DNA from: an uncultured Paracoccaceae bacterium
Lineage (GTDB): Bacteria > Pseudomonadota > Alphaproteobacteria > Rhodobacterales > Rhodobacteraceae
Direction: 5' to 3'
DNA: 64,000 bases
Assembly: GCA_947487205.1 (NCBI GenBank)
Contig: CANKVU010000013.1
Location: 1-64,000, forward strand
Shown: piece by piece, positions 17,356-25,353 of the stretch
Layout of the letters: each line of letters starts with the position of its first letter
Numbering within the stretch: position 1 is the stretch's first letter
Position numbers and translations under genes: made by a program
The notes under the pieces: model-generated
Seen by the model: only the letters and a program-made list of their open reading frames with translations
Database searches by the model: none
Told to the model about the DNA's origin: nothing

Positions 17356-18230
17356 ATCCGTTCCACGGCCTCTGCGCCTTTCCGCCCACGCCGCTCGACG
17401 CCGCGGGCGGCATCGACGAACCGCGCCTGACCGGACTGGCCCGCGACATCGTCGCCGCCGGGGCGGACGCGATCGGCGTCCTGGGCAGCACCGGCGCCTA
17501 TCCCTATCTCGGCCGGGCGGAGCGTCGTCGGGCGGTCGGCCTCGCCGTCGGGGCCGCCGCGTCGCGCGTGCCGGTCCTGGCCGGGATCGGCGCCCTCGCG
17601 ACCCGCGATGTCCTTCTCCATGCCGAGGATGCGGCGGCAGAAGGGGCCGACGCCCTTCTGCTGGCGCCGGTCTCGTATCAGCAACTGACCGAGGCGGAGG
17701 TTCTCGGCCTCTTCTCCGACGTGGCCGGGGCCGTCGATCTGCCGATCTGCATCTACAGCAACCCCGCGACCACCGGCTTTGCCTTCTCCGACGATCTGCT
17801 CGCGCGGCTTGCCGAGCGGCCCGGCATCGCGGCGGTCAAGTTGCCGCCCCCGCCCAGGGGCGAGGTCGCCGCCGATCTCGCGCGCCGCCGCGCCCGGATC
17901 GGCCCGGGCCTCGCGCTCGGCTACAGCGGCGACTGGATCGGATCCGAGGCGCTCGGCGCGGGAGCGGCGGCATGGTACAGCGTGCTTGCCGGCATCCGGC
18001 CGCGCGTCGCCGTTGCCCTGTCCAGCGCCGCCCGCGCAGGGGACCGGGCGTCCCTCGAGCGGATCGAGGCTGCGCTGGCGCCGCTCTGGGCGCTGTTCCG
18101 CACCCATGGCAGCTTCCGCGTCGCCCTCGCCATCGCGGACCTCGCGCCGCCGCGACCGGTCTTGCCGCTCGACGCCGCGGCGCGGCCCGCGCTCGACGTG
18201 GCGCTCGACGGGCTCGACGCGGCCGGCTGA
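17352..18230 (+). CDS. DapA-like aldolase family protein
   Basis: A 292-residue class I aldolase of the dihydrodipicolinate synthase/N-acetylneuraminate lyase family. The Schiff-base Lys is in IAAVKLPPPP, the catalytic Tyr in CIYSNPATTGF, and the substrate loop reads GSTGAYPYL where true DapA has GTTGE. These changes suggest a sugar-acid or keto-acid aldolase/dehydratase rather than lysine synthesis. Its ATG overlaps the amylosucrase stop (ATGA), so a shared, possibly carbohydrate-related, role is inferred. Confidence 0.85.
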   Translation: MNPFHGLCAFPPTPLDAAGGIDEPRLTGLARDIVAAGADAIGVLGSTGAYPYLGRAERRRAVGLAVGAAASRVPVLAGIGALATRDVLLHAEDAAAEGADALLLAPVSYQQLTEAEVLGLFSDVAGAVDLPICIYSNPATTGFAFSDDLLARLAERPGIAAVKLPPPPRGEVAADLARRRARIGPGLALGYSGDWIGSEALGAGAAAWYSVLAGIRPRVAVALSSAARAGDRASLERIEAALAPLWALFRTHGSFRVALAIADLAPPRPVLPLDAAARPALDVALDGLDAAG

Positions 18231-18332
18231 ACCCGGACTTGCCATCGCGGCGCAACTGTCCTATGCGCCCCCATCCCCGTGGGCCCACCCTTGGAGGCGG
18301 CGGGGTGGACGCAATTTCAGGAGAACATGATC

Positions 18333-19004
18333 ATGGCCGGCGAAACGCCCGACATCATCGCCATGGAACGGACGGGGACAGGCAAGGGGGCCGCCCGTCA
18401 GGCCCGGCGCGAGAACCTCGTGCCCGGGATCGTCTATGGCGGCGGATCCGATCCGCTCCCCATCAACCTGCCCTACAACGAACTACTGAAGCGGCTGAAG
18501 GCCGGGCGGTTCCTGTCCACGCTGTTCAACCTCAAGGTCGACGGCCACGACGACGTCCGCGTCATCTGCCGCTCGGTGCAGCGCGACGTGGTCAAGGACC
18601 TGCCGACCCACGTCGATTTCATGCGCCTGCGCCGGACCAGCCGGGTGTCGCTCTACATCCCCGTCCGGGTCGAGGGCGAGGAGGAATGCCCAGGCCTGAA
18701 GGCCGGTGGCGTGCTGACCATGGTCCGCAGCGAGGTGGAGCTGCGCTGCACGGCCGGTGACATTCCCGAGGAGGTCGTGATCGACATCTCCGGCAAGGAG
18801 ATCGGCGACACCGTCCACATCTCCGAGGTCAGCCTGCCGCAGGGGACGCGTCCGACGATCGACCGCGACTTCGTCATCGCCAACGTGGCGGCGCCCTCCG
18901 GTCTCGCCAGCCAGAAGGACGAGGACGAGGACGACGAGGTCGCGCCCGACGAGGTTCCCGCGACCGAAATGGAAGCCGGACCGGACGACGACGCCGAAAG
19001 CTGA
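18333..19004 (+). CDS. rplY: 50S ribosomal protein L25 (CTC form)
   Basis: L25 binds 5S rRNA in the large subunit. This 223-residue version has the N-terminal L25 domain ([20 protein letters not shown], then LINL-like PINLPYNEL) and the C-terminal TL5/CTC beta domain with [16 protein letters not shown]. It ends in an acidic tail of Asp and Glu. ATG 18333 sits eight bases after AGGAGA; an ATG two codons earlier is too close to the site. It is followed by a strong hairpin at 19027. Confidence 0.95.
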   Translation: MAGETPDIIAMERTGTGKGAARQARRENLVPGIVYGGGSDPLPINLPYNELLKRLKAGRFLSTLFNLKVDGHDDVRVICRSVQRDVVKDLPTHVDFMRLRRTSRVSLYIPVRVEGEEECPGLKAGGVLTMVRSEVELRCTAGDIPEEVVIDISGKEIGDTVHISEVSLPQGTRPTIDRDFVIANVAAPSGLASQKDEDEDDEVAPDEVPATEMEAGPDDDAES

Positions 19005-19026
19005 CCGTCTCTGGGTCTTGAGCGAT

Positions 19027-19058
19027 GCGGCGGCGCGGGGGCGATCCCGCGCCGCCGC
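19027..19058 (+). terminator. Hairpin between rplY and the LOV kinase
   Basis: GCGGCGGCGCGGG (19027-19039) pairs perfectly with CCCGCGCCGCCGC (19046-19058) over a 6-base loop. It lies 22 bp after rplY and before the stress promoter at 19078, so it probably separates the two units. No T-run is present. Confidence 0.6.
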
Positions 19059-19077
19059 GCGTGGTTCCGATGTCTGC

Positions 19078-19103
19078 GGAACGGCGGCGGCCCGTAAGCC
19101 GTT
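19078..19103 (+). promoter_or_regulatory. EcfG-type general stress promoter for the LOV kinase pair
   Basis: GGAAC (19078-19082), 17 bases, CGTT (19100-19103) matches the EcfG consensus exactly. CGTT ends 33 bases before the kinase ATG, a normal promoter-to-gene distance. Confidence 0.75.
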
Positions 19104-19136
19104 GACCCGCGCGATCAATGAGGTACTCGGGGGGCC

Positions 19137-20207
19137 ATGGACGATCGGAACGACGAGAACGATGGCCGTCAGGCGCATATGCGCTTCGACGATTCCCCGC
19201 AGCGGTTCCGCGACGCCAATCCCGGACAGGCTTTCCCCGGCGCCTCGGGCGTGCTCTTCGAACAGGCGATGGCACAGACCCGGATGGCGGTTTCGCTGGC
19301 CGATCCCGCCCTGCCCGAGATGCCCCTGGTCTTCGTCAACCGGGCCTTCATCCAGCTTACCGGATACAGCGAGGAAGAGGCCCTGGGCCGGAATTGCCGG
19401 TTCCTGCAGGGCCCCGACACCGATCCCGAAACCGTCCGCGCCGTCAGCAGGGCGCTCGCCCGCGAGGACGTGATCGTGGTGGAGCTTCTGAACTACCGCG
19501 CCGATGGAACGCCGTTCTGGAACGCGCTGCATCTCGGGCCGATCTACGACGAGAGCGGCAAGCTGATCTACTATTTCGGCTCTCAATGGGACGTCTCGGA
19601 CGTCCACACCGCCCGCGCCGACGAGAAGCACGCCCGGATGATGGCGCGCGAGCTCAGCCACCGGATGAAAAACATGTTCGCGGTGATCGCCGGCCTCGTC
19701 ACGGTGACCGGCCGCACCCGCGGTATCCGCGCCGAGGCCGAGGAGATCAACGAGCGCATCCGCGCGCTCGGCCGCGCCTTCGAGACCACGCTGGAGGAGC
19801 CTACCCGCGGCACCGTCGAGATGCGCCCGACGGTCGAGGCGGTGCTGAAACCCTACGATCCCGCCGGGGACCGCATCACGGTGGAGGGCGAGAACCGGCG
19901 CATCGATCCCGCCCTGGTCTCGACCATCGGCCTCGCGCTTCACGAACTGGCGACCAATGCGATCAAGTATGGCGCCCTCTCCACCGACCGCGGGACGGTC
20001 ACGCTCGGCTGGACATCCGACGCGGCCGGTGCGCTGAACGTCGTGTGGCACGAGGCCGGCGGCCCTCCCGTCAACCCTCCGAACAGCATCGGGTCGGGGA
20101 TGAACATCATCGAGACCCTCCTCACCACGATCGGCGGCACCCTGTCCCAGGATTGGGCGCCGGAGGGCCTGACCGCCCGGATCGTCATACCGAACGAGAC
20201 TGGCTGA
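19137..20207 (+). CDS. LOV-domain HWE-family histidine kinase (LovK-like)
   Basis: This 356-residue soluble kinase has an N-terminal LOV domain (about 40-155). The photoactive Cys is at about 87 in GRNCRFLQG, the hallmark of flavin blue-light receptors. The HWE/HisKA_2 kinase region has its phospho-His at about 175 in ELSHRMKNMFAVI and the ATP site in LALHELATNAIKYGAL. The receiver gene begins on the very next base. The arrangement resembles Caulobacter LovK/LovR, which feeds blue-light and redox cues into the general stress response. The EcfG-type promoter upstream agrees with that. Confidence 0.92.
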   Translation: MDDRNDENDGRQAHMRFDDSPQRFRDANPGQAFPGASGVLFEQAMAQTRMAVSLADPALPEMPLVFVNRAFIQLTGYSEEEALGRNCRFLQGPDTDPETVRAVSRALAREDVIVVELLNYRADGTPFWNALHLGPIYDESGKLIYYFGSQWDVSDVHTARADEKHARMMARELSHRMKNMFAVIAGLVTVTGRTRGIRAEAEEINERIRALGRAFETTLEEPTRGTVEMRPTVEAVLKPYDPAGDRITVEGENRRIDPALVSTIGLALHELATNAIKYGALSTDRGTVTLGWTSDAAGALNVVWHEAGGPPVNPPNSIGSGMNIIETLLTTIGGTLSQDWAPEGLTARIVIPNETG

Positions 20208-20615
20208 ATGAGCATCGCGAAAAGATCCGGACCGCCGCGCATCCTGATCCTCGAGGACGAGCCCCTCATCCTGATGGAGATGTCCTTCGCCGTGGAGGAC
20301 GAGGGCGCCGCCCCGATCGGGGTCAACACCGTCGACCGGGCGCTTTCGGCCATCGACGCGGACCGGCCCGACGCCGCGATCCTCGACGTGACGCTCGGGC
20401 GCGGCGAAACCTGCGAGCGGGTGGCCCGGCGGCTGGAAGAGATCGGCGTGCCGTTCCTGCTGCATTCCGGCGATCTCATGCGGCAGGGGGAGCTGATCGC
20501 GCGCATCGACGCCGAGCTCATCCCCAAGCCCGCGGCCAGCAACCAGGTGGCGGAACGCGCGGTGTCGCTGGTGGCCTCCGGTTCGTCCGGAGCGCCGGGA
20601 GCCGCCGCACCATAG
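20208..20615 (+). CDS. Single-domain response regulator (LovR-like)
   Basis: This 135-residue protein is a receiver domain without an output domain. It has the acidic triad in ILEDEP, the phospho-Asp in AAILDVTLGRGE, Ser in LLHSGD and Lys in LIPKPA. Its ATG follows the kinase TGA directly, so expression is coupled. Stand-alone receivers beside HWE kinases often act as phosphate sinks or relays, as LovR does for LovK. The C-terminal 20 residues are Ala/Gly/Ser-rich. Confidence 0.88.
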   Translation: MSIAKRSGPPRILILEDEPLILMEMSFAVEDEGAAPIGVNTVDRALSAIDADRPDAAILDVTLGRGETCERVARRLEEIGVPFLLHSGDLMRQGELIARIDAELIPKPAASNQVAERAVSLVASGSSGAPGAAAP

Positions 20616-20626
20616 GGAGGGGGAAC

Positions 20627-21346
20627 ATGCGTCTCTTCGTGGGTCTGGGCAATCCGGGGGCGCAATACGCCCGCAACCGGCACAATATCGGCTGGATGGC
20701 CGTGGAACGGATCGCGGCCGATCACGGCTTCTCCCCGTTCCGCTCCCGCTTCCAGGGTCGCTTCAGCGAGGGGCGTCTCGGTGGCGGCAAGGTCGCCCTC
20801 CTGCTGCCCACAACCTTCATGAACCGGTCCGGCCAGTCGGTCGGCGAGGCGGCGCGGTTCTTCAAGGTCGATCCGGCCGACATCGTCGTGTTCCACGACG
20901 AGATCGACCTCGCCCCGGGCAAGCTGAAATGCAAGACCGGCGGCGGCCATGCCGGCCATAACGGCCTGCGCTCGCTGCACAGCCATGTCGGGCCGGATTA
21001 CGCGCGCGTCCGGATGGGTGTCGGACATCCCGGGCACAAGGATCGCGTGCCCGGCTACGTGCTGCACGATTTCGCCCGGGCGGACGAGGAGTGGCTGGAC
21101 GACATGCTGCGCGGCATTTCGGACGGGGCGTCGAATCTCGCCGACGGCGACACCGGGCGTTTCCTCAACGCGGTGGCGCAGCGCCTCACCCCCCCGCGCC
21201 CCTCCACCGGCACCCGGCGCGCGGAGGGGCAAGACCCCGCCCCCGCCGCGCCGACCACTGACGAGGCCCCGGCATCCGACGACGCGGCGGAAGAGCCAGA
21301 GGATACCCGCTCGCCGCTCGAACGCCTCGTCGACCGCTTCCGCTAG
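20627..21346 (+). CDS. pth: Peptidyl-tRNA hydrolase
   Basis: Pth frees tRNA from peptidyl-tRNA released during aborted translation. The 239-residue protein has FVGLGNPGAQYARNRHNIGWM with the catalytic His, TTFMNRSGQSV, VFHDEIDL with the catalytic Asp, and GGGHAGHNGLRS. About 45 extra residues at the C-terminus, rich in Pro, Ala and acidic residues, exceed the usual ~190. AGGGAGGGGG lies before ATG 20627. In many bacteria pth follows rplY; here the LOV kinase pair separates them. Confidence 0.96.
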   Translation: MRLFVGLGNPGAQYARNRHNIGWMAVERIAADHGFSPFRSRFQGRFSEGRLGGGKVALLLPTTFMNRSGQSVGEAARFFKVDPADIVVFHDEIDLAPGKLKCKTGGGHAGHNGLRSLHSHVGPDYARVRMGVGHPGHKDRVPGYVLHDFARADEEWLDDMLRGISDGASNLADGDTGRFLNAVAQRLTPPRPSTGTRRAEGQDPAPAAPTTDEAPASDDAAEEPEDTRSPLERLVDRFR

Positions 21347-21396
21347 GACGTCAGGGCGCGCTTGATCGGGGCCGGGACCGGCCCCATCTCCGCCTC

Positions 21397-22212
21397 ATGT
21401 TCCCGATCCGCGATCACAACCCCTCGCGATCCGCGCCGGTCGTGACGGTGGCGCTGATCGCGGCGAATGTCGGGATCTACCTCGTGACGGCCGGGTCGCT
21501 GAACGATCCCCGCTTCCTGGCGGAATGGTCCCTGATCCCGGCGCTGTCGGCGCCCGTGACGTTCCTCACCTCGCAATTCCTGCATGGCGGGATCCTGCAT
21601 CTCGTCGGGAACATGCTGTTCCTGTGGATCTTCGGCGACAATCTCGAGGATCTGATGGGGCGCCTCGGGTTCCTCGCCTTCTACCTCATCTCCGGCGTTG
21701 CGGCCGCCATGGCGCAGGTCGTGCCCGATCCAGGGTCAACGATCCCGATGGTCGGCGCCTCCGGGGCGATCGCGGGGGTGATGGGGGGATACCTGCTGCT
21801 CTTTCCCCGGGCGCGGGTCGACGTCTTGTTGATCTTCATCGTCTTTTTCAAGGTGGTGCCGATCCGGGCCTGGGCGGTGCTGGCGATCTGGTTCGCCGTC
21901 CAGATGGTATCCGGCCTTCTCGCCCCCGCGGGCACGGGCGGGGTGGCCTACTGGGCCCATGCGGGCGGCTTCGCCGCCGGGATCGTCATGTCCGTGCCGC
22001 TCTGGCTGAGGCTCGGCGGGCCGTCCTTCTGGGCGCGCGCCGGGGGCGTTCCGTCCCACCCCCGCGTCGTCCGGCGCGCCCGGCCGGTCCGGCCCGACCG
22101 CGACATCTGGGTGGCCCCCAAAGGCCCCCCCATCGTCGCGCGCCCCTCCCCGATCCCCAAGGCCGGGCGGAAGCGACGGGGGCACACGCCGTTCCGCCCC
22201 CGTGACCGCTAG
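21397..22212 (+). CDS. Rhomboid family intramembrane serine protease
   Basis: A 271-residue membrane protein with six or so helices. The catalytic Ser is in GASGAIAGVMG and the catalytic His in YWAHAGGFAAG. The L1 loop region and HLVGNMLFLWIFGDNLED are typical of rhomboids. Such proteases cut transmembrane substrates within the bilayer. The C-terminal ~60 residues are basic and Pro/Arg-rich, likely a cytosolic tail. Substrate is unknown. It converges on the inositol monophosphatase gene, with overlapping 3' ends (22209-22212). Confidence 0.92.
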   Translation: MFPIRDHNPSRSAPVVTVALIAANVGIYLVTAGSLNDPRFLAEWSLIPALSAPVTFLTSQFLHGGILHLVGNMLFLWIFGDNLEDLMGRLGFLAFYLISGVAAAMAQVVPDPGSTIPMVGASGAIAGVMGGYLLLFPRARVDVLLIFIVFFKVVPIRAWAVLAIWFAVQMVSGLLAPAGTGGVAYWAHAGGFAAGIVMSVPLWLRLGGPSFWARAGGVPSHPRVVRRARPVRPDRDIWVAPKGPPIVARPSPIPKAGRKRRGHTPFRPRDR

Positions 22213-22997
22213 CCCGACTGGCGCACCAGCCCGGCCAGCGTCCCGAACACCGCGCCGTTCGCCGCGATCACCGTGCGCGAGCCGAAGACGTCGTCGCCGG
22301 CCAGCGGCTCTACGAAGCCGCCCGCTTCGCGCACCATGATCAGCCCGGCGGCCACGTCCCACGCGTTGATCCGGCGCTCCCAGTAGCCGTCGAACCGGCC
22401 CGCCGCCACATGGGCGAGGTTCAGCGCCGCAGACCCGGTGCTGCGCACGCCCGACACCGCCGGCAGGACCTGGCCCAGGTCCTTCAGCGTCAGCGGCAGG
22501 TCGGATCGCCCGCCATAGGGCAGGCCCGTGGCGAAGGCGCATTCGATCATCCGGGTGCGCCCCGAGACGCGGATCCGCTGGCCGTTCATGTAGGCGCCCG
22601 CGCCCTTCTCGGCCACGAAAAGCTCGTCCTGCGCCGCGTCGAAGATCACGCCCGCGACGACCTCTCCCTTGTGTTCCAGCCCGATGGACACCGCCCAGTG
22701 CGGCTGGCCGTGGAGGAAGTTCGTTGTCCCGTCCAGCGGATCGACGATCCAGCGCCGGGTGGGATCCTTGCCGGGCACCTCCTCGCTTTCCTCGCCGAGC
22801 CAGCCGTAATTGGGCCGCTCGGCGGTCAGGATGTCGCGGATGGTCTGCTCGGCGGCGATGTCGGCGCGGCTGACGAAATCGCCCGCCCCCTTCACGCTGA
22901 CCTGCAGGTTCTCGACCTCCCGGAAGTCCCGCACCAGCCGACGCGCCGCCGACCGCGCCGCCTTCACCATGATGTTGAGATTCGCACTGCCCAGCAT
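22209..22997 (-). CDS. Inositol monophosphatase family protein (SuhB-like)
   Basis: This 262-residue Mg-dependent phosphatase has the family motifs GEESEE, WIVDPLDGTTNFLHG and WDVAAGLIMVREAGG. They supply the metal-binding Glu and Asp residues. Such enzymes hydrolyse inositol-1-phosphate or related sugar phosphates; SuhB also takes part in rRNA antitermination in gammaproteobacteria. ACAGGAG precedes ATG 22997. Its 3' end overlaps the rhomboid gene by four bases. Confidence 0.92.
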   Translation of the reverse strand: MLGSANLNIMVKAARSAARRLVRDFREVENLQVSVKGAGDFVSRADIAAEQTIRDILTAERPNYGWLGEESEEVPGKDPTRRWIVDPLDGTTNFLHGQPHWAVSIGLEHKGEVVAGVIFDAAQDELFVAEKGAGAYMNGQRIRVSGRTRMIECAFATGLPYGGRSDLPLTLKDLGQVLPAVSGVRSTGSAALNLAHVAAGRFDGYWERRINAWDVAAGLIMVREAGGFVEPLAGDDVFGSRTVIAANGAVFGTLAGLVRQSG

Positions 22998-23071
22998 GAT
23001 CCGCTCCTGTCGTCCGGATGGACCCCTTAAGGACACGCGGCGGCATTGCCAACCGTCCTGCGCGCCGGCGC

Positions 23072-23977
23072 TTACCGGCGCATCATCTTCAGCGGCTCGG
23101 TCCGCGCCAGGCGCAGGATATGGGCCATCCACGGCAGGTCCCTGTCCTCGGCCCGGGTGGCGGCGTAAAGCCGGCGCGTCAGGCCGGTCTCGGTCAGCGG
23201 GCGCGTGACGTAGTCCGATTGCAGGCGAATGTCGCGCACGACCCAGTCGGGCAGGACCGCGACGCCGCGCTGGCTCGCCACCAGGATCAGGATCATCGCC
23301 GTCAGCTCCACCTGCCTCACCCCGGCCGGGACCACTCCCGCCGGATCGAGCAACGCGGTGAAGACATCGAGGCGCTCGCGCGGGACGGGATACGTGATCA
23401 GCGTCTCCCCGGCGAAATCCTCCGCCGCGATGTAGTCCCGCGCCGCCAGCGGATGGGCCGAGGCCGCGACGAAGACCGGCGCGTAGTCGAAGAGCGGGGT
23501 GAAGGCCACGCCCCCGATCTCCTCGGGGTCCGAGGAGATCACCAGATCGACCTCCTTGCGTTCCAGCGCCGGCAACGCCCCGAAGGCGAGCCCGGGGCGG
23601 ATGTCCACATCCACCTCGGGCCAGGCGCGGCGGAACTGGTCCAGAACCGGGAACAGCCAGTCGAAGCAGGCGTGGCACTCGATGGCGATGTGGAGCCGTC
23701 CCGACCGCCCCGCGACGAGGCCCGCGAACTCGGCCTCCAGCGCGGCGACCTCGGGCAGGATCCGCTCCGCCCCCCGCAGCAGCTTCATCCCCGCCGCCGA
23801 CAGCTTCATCGGTTTGGAACGGCGCACGAACAGCTCCACCCCCGCCTGGTCCTCGAGGTTCTTGACCTGGTGGGACAGCGCCGACTGGGTGATGTTCAGC
23901 CGGGCCGCGGCCCGGGCGAGGCCGCCCTCGTCGTGGATCGCCTTGATCGTGCGCAGGTGGCGGAACTCGATGTGCAT
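23072..23977 (-). CDS. metR: LysR-type regulator, MetR-like
   Basis: This 301-residue regulator has an N-terminal winged helix with HLRTIKAIHDEGGLARAAARL and TQSALSHQVKNLE, plus a LysR substrate domain with HACFDWLFPVL. That HACFDW motif and the divergent position to metF match MetR, the homocysteine-responsive activator of methionine genes. It probably binds the 96-bp shared gap. GVAVLPDWVV fits the MetR C-domain. Confidence 0.87.
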   Translation of the reverse strand: MHIEFRHLRTIKAIHDEGGLARAAARLNITQSALSHQVKNLEDQAGVELFVRRSKPMKLSAAGMKLLRGAERILPEVAALEAEFAGLVAGRSGRLHIAIECHACFDWLFPVLDQFRRAWPEVDVDIRPGLAFGALPALERKEVDLVISSDPEEIGGVAFTPLFDYAPVFVAASAHPLAARDYIAAEDFAGETLITYPVPRERLDVFTALLDPAGVVPAGVRQVELTAMILILVASQRGVAVLPDWVVRDIRLQSDYVTRPLTETGLTRRLYAATRAEDRDLPWMAHILRLARTEPLKMMRR

Positions 23978-23987
23978 CTGCCGCGGG

Positions 23988-24015
23988 ACTCATCATGATG
24001 TTTAGGATTATGAGT
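23988..24015 (+). promoter_or_regulatory. Inverted repeat in the metR-metF gap
   Basis: ACTCAT (23988-23993) and ATGAGT (24010-24015) are perfect inverted arms around an AT-rich 16-base centre, an unusual composition here. Its place between metR and metF makes it a candidate MetR binding or promoter site. The classic TGAA-N5-TTCA box was not found. Confidence 0.35.
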
Positions 24016-24073
24016 TTGTCTCACACGGGGTTCCGTGGGACAAGTAGCCAGACGCCGCGCAAGGATTCCCGCC

Positions 24074-24931
24074 ATGACCCGAGTCTCGTTCGAGTTCTTC
24101 CCGCCGAAGTCCCTGCAGGCCTCGTTCCGCCTGTGGGACACGCTGAACGCGCTCGCGCCCCTGGCGCCCGATTACGTCTCCGTCACCTACGGCGCCGGCG
24201 GGACCACGCGCAAGCTCACCCACGAGGCGGTGACCACGATCGCGAAATCCACCGGCCTGCGCGTCGCCGCCCACCTCACCTGCGTCGAGGCCAGCCGGGA
24301 AGAGACGCTGGAGATCGCCGACAGCTACGCCGAGGCCGGCATCACCGACATCGTCGCGCTGCGGGGCGACATGCCGGGCGGCGGCGCCTTCGTCCCCCAT
24401 GCGGACGGGTTCCGGAACAGCGTCGACCTGATCGAGGCGCTGGCCGCCACCGGTCGCTTCACCCTGCGCGTCGGCGCCTATCCCGACCGTCACCCCGAGG
24501 CGGCCAGCGACCAGGCCGACGTGGATTACCTGAAGCGCAAGATCGACGCCGGCGCCTCCGAGGCGATCACCCAGTTCTTCTTCGAGACGGAGACGTTCCT
24601 GCGCTTCCGGGACCGCTGCGCCGCCGCCGGGATCGACGCGCCGATCGTCCCCGGCATCCTGCCGGTGGAGAACTGGACCGGGGTCCGCAAGTTTGCCAAG
24701 GCCTGCGGCACCGTCATTCCGCCCTGGGTCGACCGCGCCTTCGAGGCCGCCGAGCGCGACGGCCGCTCCGAGCTCCTTGCCACGGCGCTCTGCACCGAGA
24801 TGTGCTCCGACCTCGTGGCCGAAGGCGTGGACTCGCTGCACTTCTATACCCTGAACAAGCCCAACCTGACCCGCGACGTGATCCACGCCCTGGGCCTCGC
24901 CCCCGACCCGGCATTGCAGAACGTGGCCTGA
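24074..24931 (+). CDS. metF: Methylenetetrahydrofolate reductase
   Basis: MetF reduces 5,10-methylene- to 5-methyl-tetrahydrofolate, the methyl donor for methionine. The 285-residue FAD barrel starts VSFEFFPPKS with the catalytic Glu and has VSVTYGAGG, AHLTCVEASREE, ALRGDMPGG, AYPDRHPEA and TQFFFE. LHFYTLNKPNLT ends it. ATG 24074 is chosen because the family begins directly at that point. metR is divergent. Confidence 0.95.
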   Translation: MTRVSFEFFPPKSLQASFRLWDTLNALAPLAPDYVSVTYGAGGTTRKLTHEAVTTIAKSTGLRVAAHLTCVEASREETLEIADSYAEAGITDIVALRGDMPGGGAFVPHADGFRNSVDLIEALAATGRFTLRVGAYPDRHPEAASDQADVDYLKRKIDAGASEAITQFFFETETFLRFRDRCAAAGIDAPIVPGILPVENWTGVRKFAKACGTVIPPWVDRAFEAAERDGRSELLATALCTEMCSDLVAEGVDSLHFYTLNKPNLTRDVIHALGLAPDPALQNVA

Positions 24932-25353
24932 TGCCGCTGGCCGGCACGAGGGCGACTCGCACCGATCCCGCGTCTATGCGGGCGGCGCTCCCGCCGGTCC
25001 GCGCGACGTCGACCGCGTAGGCGTCCAGGCCCGAACCGACCGCGAACGAGGTTCCCGTCGAGATGCAGAGACGGACCGGGCATTCCGACGCCGTCGGCGC
25101 GGGGGGGCATCGCGACACGGATGTCGGCGCCCCGTCGCGAAGCGGAACGGCACCGCCGGGGAACAAGTCGTCCCATGCGATCCGCCCGAACCCCGTGAAT
25201 ATCTCGCCCCCCTTCGCGCGGCCGGCCCCCGATGACCGGCACCGCCGCTGGCGACACGGTGTTCGCGCCGGATCGCCGAAATCACCGCCGCCCCGCTGCG
25301 CCCTCAGTCTTCCCGATATGTCGGGGCCTCCGACCGGGCGCGACCCGAGACGC
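24932..25353 (-). other. Gap with possible decayed coding sequence
   Basis: About 420 bases without a clear gene. On the minus strand, roughly 25230 down to 24950, one frame reads protein-like with GC-rich third positions (IFTGFGRIAWDDLFPGG, then ISTGTSFAVGSGLDAYAVD). It has no good start and runs on into metF antisense. I cannot assign it. It may be the end of a lost gene or chance in a high-GC genome. Confidence 0.25.

Noticed and set aside
23978-24073. SAM riboswitch before metF
   Set aside because: The gap of 96 bp shows only a short inverted repeat and no SAM-II or SAM/SAH-type core that I can recognise.
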